A stretch of 9,702 nucleotides of DNA, from positions 1,729 through 11,430 of the forward strand of contig PMSP01000301.1 in NCBI GenBank assembly GCA_003168315.1. Direction: 5' to 3'. Source of the DNA: Opitutaceae bacterium (GTDB lineage Bacteria > Verrucomicrobiota > Verrucomicrobiia > Opitutales > Opitutaceae). Every line of letters starts with the position of its first letter. Position 1 is the first letter of the stretch. The position numbers and the translations under genes are program-made. This document shows, piece by piece, positions 5,908 to 9,702 of this stretch. Under the pieces are notes generated by a model. It was not told the DNA's origin. It ran no database searches and saw nothing but the letters and a program-made list of their open reading frames with translations.

Positions 5908-8850
5908 TCAGAACTTGTAGGAAAGGTCGACGAAGAACATGCGGCCGATGCCGCCGTCGTAGGCGCTGATGTCCGACCTCGTGTTCTCAAGCTGGTAGGG
6001 GGCGATCGGGGGCACGTAGTTGAAGGCGTTGTTGACGCCGACGCGCACGGTGGCTCCATCCAGCCAGTGGTTGAGGTGCAGAGCCGAGAGGTTGTAGGCC
6101 GCGGCGAAGTCCCACTGCGCATAGGAGGCCACCGGGAGCGCGGGCGACTCGTTGACCCCGCCCGAGCCAATGTCCGTCACGCCGGGGACGAAGGTGAAGG
6201 CGGCCAGGAGGTCGACACCCCTCTCCGACCACTTGAGGGAGGTGTAGCTCTTGTAGCGGGGAGTCGTGCCGCCCTCGGACGGGGTCGCGGAGATCGCGGC
6301 AGCCACCTGGTCGATGTGCCCGGCGTTCTGGAAGTAGTTCTGCTGCGGAAGCACCTGGATCAGGTAGCTGTCGTAGACCGTGAGGGCCTCGTCGACCTCG
6401 AAGCGGCCGAAGTGGCTCGTCGGGATCACGTAGGTGACGGCGGCGTCATAGCCCTTGATCGCCACGGAGCTCAGGTTGAGCTCCGGGTCGATGATGTAGA
6501 CCGAAGCCAGCGGCCGGGAGCTGATCTGGCCGGGGGCGTCTCCGCTCGGCCCGGGGCCTGTGGGTGTCCCGAATCGGATGAAGGAAGCATACGGTGACGC
6601 CGCGCCCAGGTCCTCGACGCTCTGGACGATCGTCGACTCGTCGATGGAGCCGACGACCTTGTGCTGGGTGGTGTCGAAGTAGTCGAAGGTCACGCTCAGG
6701 TTCGGGACCGCCTTGGGCGTGAACGTGAAGCCCGTTTCCCAGGTGCTGGCGGTCGACGGCTTCAGGTTGGGGTTCGAGCCGGAGACGGCCTGCATCTGCA
6801 CGTTCGTGTAGCTGGTCCCGTTGGAGCCGGTATAAGACAGCTGGCTAGACGAGCCCTGCGTTGTCGGGCCGTAGAGGGCGTAGAGGGGCGGGGCGATGAA
6901 TGATTCTCCGGCGCTCGCGCGCAGGGTCAGCTGGTCGTCGAAGGGCTGGTACTTGAGGTCAACCTTGGGGACCCGGGACGAGCCCACGCCGCCCGAGTAT
7001 TCGTCGTAGCGCCCAGCGGCCCCAAGCGTCGCGGCATAGACCCCGGGAAGGGGACGGCTCTTGTCGACCAGGGGAATCTCGACCTCGGCGTAGTAGGACG
7101 TGATCGTCCGGTTGGAGTTGAACGGAAGGACGGTTGGTGAGTCGATCCACAGGTTGTTGGCCGTGTTGTTGTCCGGAATCGCCGTCAGGTTCTGTCTGCT
7201 GTACTCGATCCCCGCCGCGAACTTCACCTTTCCCGCGGGGAGCTCGAACAGGGCTCCGCGCAGGAGTGCGTCGAACGTGTTGTTCGTGCTGATGTAGTCC
7301 ACAAACGCCGTCCCGAGGATGCCGTTCAGCGCGCCGGGAGCCTGGTTGATGGCAAACGGGTTGACCTGGCCCGTGACGAAGGCGGCGATCAGGTTGTTTT
7401 CGTCAAGGACGCCCGGGTTGGTGTAGTCGTCCGTGTAGCGGTTGAAGTTGGCCGCGACTTCCCAGGACCAGTCGGCGTTGATGGTGCCCCGCAGGCCCGC
7501 CACGCCCGTGAATGACTCGCCGTCGTCCTGGAAGAGGCGGGGATCCGGAATAAAGCGGTTGTGGACCAGGGCCCCCTGGCCGCCGCTCCCGTCCGTGAAC
7601 CCCTGGTCCAGGCTCGCCTGGGACAGCGGGTTCGTCGGCGCGGTGACAGGGACGTATTCATTGCCGGGAGGCACCGTCGGGGAGCCGTAGATCGCGAGGT
7701 CCGAGTTTGGCGTCGAGATGTACGGGAAGAGCGGCTGCGCATTCAGCCCATACTGGGTGTCCACGTGCGAGTAGAGGATGTAGCCGAAACCCTCGAGGCT
7801 GTCCCCGTAGATCTTGTGCGACACGTTGATCGTCGCGCTCTCGCGCTTGCTGGACTCGATCAGGTTCTGCTTTGCGGCGAGGTTCAGCTGGTGCTGGATG
7901 CCGGTAATGACGTTCGGGTCGTTGAAGCTTCCCAGGTCCTTGTAGATCCCCATCGCGACCAGCTGCTGGATGGTGTAGTTGCCTCCTCCCGGCGGGGCGT
8001 TGACGCCGGGCGCAAGCTGGAACGCCTCGTCATAGCCGCTTGCCAGGCCAAACACCTCCAGGATTCCGGGGAAGGTCGTCGTTCCATAGTAGGGATTGGT
8101 CTCCGGGCGCTCGTTCTCGAAGATGGGGTCGCTCTGGGTGTACTCGAACGACGTCGTGATCGAGGTCGTGCCGTTGCTGACGCCTCCGGTCAGGGAACCG
8201 GTGCGCTCGGAATAGTGGCCCGGCAGGTCGCTGAAGCCGTAGTGGGCGTCGGCCTCCCAGCCGTTGTAGTCCTTCTTGAGGATGATGTTGACCACGCCGC
8301 CGAGCGCGTCCGCCCCGTAGATGGCCGACGAGCCGTCGCTCAGGACCTCGATCTTGTCGATGGCCGCCAGGGGAATCGTGTTCAGGTCGACGAATTCGCT
8401 GCCGCCAGAGCCATCCACCGGATCGTAGGCAAGCCGCCGGCCGTTCACGAGGACGAGGGTCGGCAGGTTGTGCAGGGTGATCTGCGACCCGCCGTTCGTC
8501 GCCCCGCCGGCGGTCGTCGCGTTCTCGCCACCGAGGCCGCTGATGGCGGGCGAAATCTTGCGCAGGACGTCGAGCACGTTTGTCTCGACGCCGCTGTTCT
8601 GGATGTCCGCAGGGGACAGGACGGCAACAGGGATGGATAACGCCGAGCCGGCATCCTCGATGTTCGAGCCGGTGACGACGAACTTAGCCAGGACCTGCGG
8701 GTTGCTCTGGTCGGCCGGGACCGACGCCGAATCGCCGGTCGTCGTGGTCGTTGTTGTCGTCGTTGTGGCAGTCTGGGCTTGCAGGGTGAACGCGGCGCAG
8801 GCGCCGAAAAGGGCCGCCAGCGTGGCTTTGATTTTCCACGATGTTTGCAT
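5908..8850 (-). CDS. TonB-dependent outer-membrane receptor
   Basis: The 980-residue product is a gated 22-strand barrel type importer, energised by TonB-ExbB-ExbD. In order it has a signal peptide (MQTSWKIKATLAALFGACAAFTLQAQ, 1-26), a run of ten Thr (29-38), a region that may hold the TonB box (VLAKFVVTG, 53-61), and a plug domain (about 62-195). The plug contains NVLDVLRKISP, TLVLVNGRRL, IDKIEVLSDGSSAIYGADALGGVVNIILKK. The long barrel ends in the aromatic beta-signal FFVDLSYKF. I chose ATG 8850 because the signal peptide starts there; the frame is open to 8952, but that extension is not signal-like. No Shine-Dalgarno sequence precedes it. The leader lacks the cobalamin-riboswitch box, which gives no support for a vitamin B12 role. 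No SusD-like partner follows. The substrate may be a siderophore, a carbohydrate or another compound; the sequence does not decide. A terminator lies just after the stop. Confidence 0.96.
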   Translation of the reverse strand: MQTSWKIKATLAALFGACAAFTLQAQTATTTTTTTTTTGDSASVPADQSNPQVLAKFVVTGSNIEDAGSALSIPVAVLSPADIQNSGVETNVLDVLRKISPAISGLGGENATTAGGATNGGSQITLHNLPTLVLVNGRRLAYDPVDGSGGSEFVDLNTIPLAAIDKIEVLSDGSSAIYGADALGGVVNIILKKDYNGWEADAHYGFSDLPGHYSERTGSLTGGVSNGTTSITTSFEYTQSDPIFENERPETNPYYGTTTFPGILEVFGLASGYDEAFQLAPGVNAPPGGGNYTIQQLVAMGIYKDLGSFNDPNVITGIQHQLNLAAKQNLIESSKRESATINVSHKIYGDSLEGFGYILYSHVDTQYGLNAQPLFPYISTPNSDLAIYGSPTVPPGNEYVPVTAPTNPLSQASLDQGFTDGSGGQGALVHNRFIPDPRLFQDDGESFTGVAGLRGTINADWSWEVAANFNRYTDDYTNPGVLDENNLIAAFVTGQVNPFAINQAPGALNGILGTAFVDYISTNNTFDALLRGALFELPAGKVKFAAGIEYSRQNLTAIPDNNTANNLWIDSPTVLPFNSNRTITSYYAEVEIPLVDKSRPLPGVYAATLGAAGRYDEYSGGVGSSRVPKVDLKYQPFDDQLTLRASAGESFIAPPLYALYGPTTQGSSSQLSYTGSNGTSYTNVQMQAVSGSNPNLKPSTASTWETGFTFTPKAVPNLSVTFDYFDTTQHKVVGSIDESTIVQSVEDLGAASPYASFIRFGTPTGPGPSGDAPGQISSRPLASVYIIDPELNLSSVAIKGYDAAVTYVIPTSHFGRFEVDEALTVYDSYLIQVLPQQNYFQNAGHIDQVAAAISATPSEGGTTPRYKSYTSLKWSERGVDLLAAFTFVPGVTDIGSGGVNESPALPVASYAQWDFAAAYNLSALHLNHWLDGATVRVGVNNAFNYVPPIAPYQLENTRSDISAYDGGIGRMFFVDLSYKF
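8737..8766 (-). repeat. ACN trinucleotide tract encoding ten threonines
   Basis: Ten consecutive Thr codons (ACA, ACG and ACC mixed) encode residues 29-38 of the receptor, just after the signal peptide. The tract makes a flexible periplasmic linker ahead of the plug. Because the codons vary, it looks selected at the protein level, though length change by slippage remains possible; any change in whole codons would keep the frame. Confidence 0.75.
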
Positions 8851-9152
8851 GTTTGTGACAGGTTTGGTTTGCGTGAAGCCGCTCCGTAGGCAGGAGCTGT
8901 GTTTGCTTGGCGCGGATCCAAGCGCGCAGCCGCGCCGATGGCGTACATCCATGCGACGAACCGTCGGGAAAATGCCGCGAACGCACGGATTCTTGGGATG
9001 GAAAATCCCGGCGGGAGCCGTTTGCCGCTGAACCCAAGCCTCTCATCGCGCCGGCAAGGCCTTTCGGCGCGCGCCGGTCCCCGCCCGTGATGAACGGCGG
9101 CGGTGCCTTCGCCCCCGGCCGGGAACTCCCCCGGGGGCCCGGGGCTGCCGCC
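8851..9152. other. Gene-free interval: TonB receptor leader and GC-rich palindromes
   Basis: I see no gene in these 302 bases. The receptor-proximal part has two small hairpins in the likely leader: GCTCC/GGAGC with a 7-base loop (8881-8897) and CTTGG/CCAAG with a 7-base loop (8906-8922). The far part, next to the preceding gene's stop, is extremely GC-rich with CCCCCGGGGG (9128-9137) and an overlapping GGGCCC core. This could stall or end transcription but lacks a T run. No riboswitch signature or confident promoter hexamers were recognised. Confidence 0.5.
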
Positions 9153-9702
9153 CTACAGCGCCAGCTTGTTCAGGTTCAGGACGGCGATGCCTTCAACCGG
9201 CTTGCCCTTGTTGAGCGCCGGCTTGAAGCGAACCTTCGTCACGACCGAGTCCAGGTAGGGGTCGTCAATCTTCCTCGTGCAGGCCGGATCGGAGTAGGCC
9301 CCGTTCGACAGGCCGTCCGGGGACACCTTAACGTAGAAGGACCCGGCGTATCTCCCCTTCGCCAGCAGGGACGGCAGGTCGGAGGGGAGCTTTCCCATGA
9401 CGGGCGCCGCGGGCAAAGTGTCCTTCGGGTGCGCGCCCATGTACTCCATCTTCACGTACTCGAAGGCCTCCTCGCGGGTCAGCTCCACGCGGTCGGCCGC
9501 GATGTTGGTCGCGATCTCCTCTCCCCGGTTGTACACATGGAGCTGGAAATCGATCAGCTCAAAGCCGAAGGGGAATCCCTCCTGGACGAAGTGCACGTGG
9601 GACAGGTGCTCGTCGATCGGGTGGAGCGAGCGGGCGTACACCATGTTCTGGACCATGCCCGGCCTGGCGCCGGCCGCGCGGAAGCGCGTCAAAGTGACCA
9701 CG
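9153..9702 (-). CDS. Unrecognised protein with TonB C-terminal-like tail, N-terminus outside the window
   Basis: About 183 C-terminal residues are visible; the frame is open through the right edge, and the GTG at 9701 is not a supported start. I do not recognise the family as a whole. The last 60 or so residues (FYVKVSPDG, then DDPYLDSVVTKVRFKPALNKGKPVEG and IAVLNL) resemble the C-terminal domain of TonB-type energy transducers, in which a F-x-PA-x-x-x-GKPV segment lies on the closing strands. The preceding part (GFELIDFQLHVYNRGEEIATNI and the acidic EEAFEYVKMEYMGAH) is a mixed alpha/beta stretch without a known motif, and no membrane segment is visible. The gene ends at TAG 9155-9153 and shares strand with the TonB receptor 303 bases downstream. 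A role in TonB-linked transport is a guess from tail similarity and position only. Confidence 0.6.
   Translation of the reverse strand, partial: VVTLTRFRAAGARPGMVQNMVYARSLHPIDEHLSHVHFVQEGFPFGFELIDFQLHVYNRGEEIATNIAADRVELTREEAFEYVKMEYMGAHPKDTLPAAPVMGKLPSDLPSLLAKGRYAGSFYVKVSPDGLSNGAYSDPACTRKIDDPYLDSVVTKVRFKPALNKGKPVEGIAVLNLNKLAL

Noticed and set aside
5298..6170. Minus-strand open frame of 290 codons spanning the response regulator and receptor end
   Set aside because: It runs through the strong terminator and overlaps two well supported genes in other frames.
7561..8640. Plus-strand open frame of 359 codons opposite the TonB receptor plug
   Set aside because: Antisense shadow; the minus strand has unmistakable plug-domain motifs.
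8781..8800. Cys18 in the receptor signal peptide as a lipoprotein lipobox
   Set aside because: The preceding residues (LFGA) do not fit a good lipobox, and the protein is a barrel receptor rather than a SusD-like lipoprotein.
8851..8952. Extension of the TonB receptor by 34 residues upstream of ATG 8850
   Set aside because: The extension is Arg/Ser/Cys-rich and would bury the signal peptide; MQTSWKIKATLAALFG is a proper signal-peptide start.
8851..9060. Possible cobalamin riboswitch ahead of the TonB receptor
   Set aside because: I looked for the conserved GCCACTG box and found none; only two short hairpins are present.

Overview
This is a high-GC (roughly 65%) bacterial window with ordinary chromosomal gene content. 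An outer-membrane TonB-dependent receptor shows a Gram-negative envelope. Several features resemble Verrucomicrobiota, perhaps the Opitutales: the DnaK N-terminus, the receptor (signal peptide, Thr-rich linker, then a plug starting near VVTGSNIEDAG), and sparse Shine-Dalgarno signals. That placement is by resemblance only, since no search could be run. I see no transposon, phage gene, CRISPR array, tRNA or rRNA.

Layout from left to right. (1) 1-920, minus: the N-terminal half of DnaK, running off the left edge. (2) 921-1092: an intergenic region with two perfect inverted repeats. (3) 1093-4476 (probably to about 4524), minus: a compact sugar-type ABC importer operon in the order binding protein, MalF-type permease, MalG-type permease. 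The genes overlap by 4 bases and are separated by 1 base, respectively. No ATPase gene is present, so one must be supplied from elsewhere. (4) 4525-4653: a divergent intergenic region holding a strong 8+4+8 hairpin. (5) 4654-5337, plus: a stand-alone LON substrate-binding-domain protein. (6) 5442-5840, plus: a single-domain CheY-like response regulator. (7) 5859-5888: a strong bidirectional terminator between convergent genes. (8) 5908-8850, minus: a large TonB-dependent receptor. (9) 8851-9152: a leader and intergenic stretch without a gene. (10) 9153-9702, minus: the C-terminal part of an unrecognised protein whose end resembles a TonB C-terminal domain.

How the genes may fit together: the TonB receptor would bring a substrate across the outer membrane, and the binding-protein importer would take a soluble substrate, probably a sugar or oligosaccharide, across the inner membrane. 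The sequence does not show that the two handle the same compound. The LON-domain protein and the receiver protein look like housekeeping or signalling genes unrelated to the importer.

The points most worth a second look are these. The binding protein has a clear signal peptide encoded upstream of its first conventional start codon, with only an ATT (or other non-standard) codon available to begin it. The MalG-type permease carries an extra segment of about 95 residues between its first two membrane helices. The tail of the truncated gene beside the TonB receptor looks TonB-like. I found no convincing undescribed system in this window.
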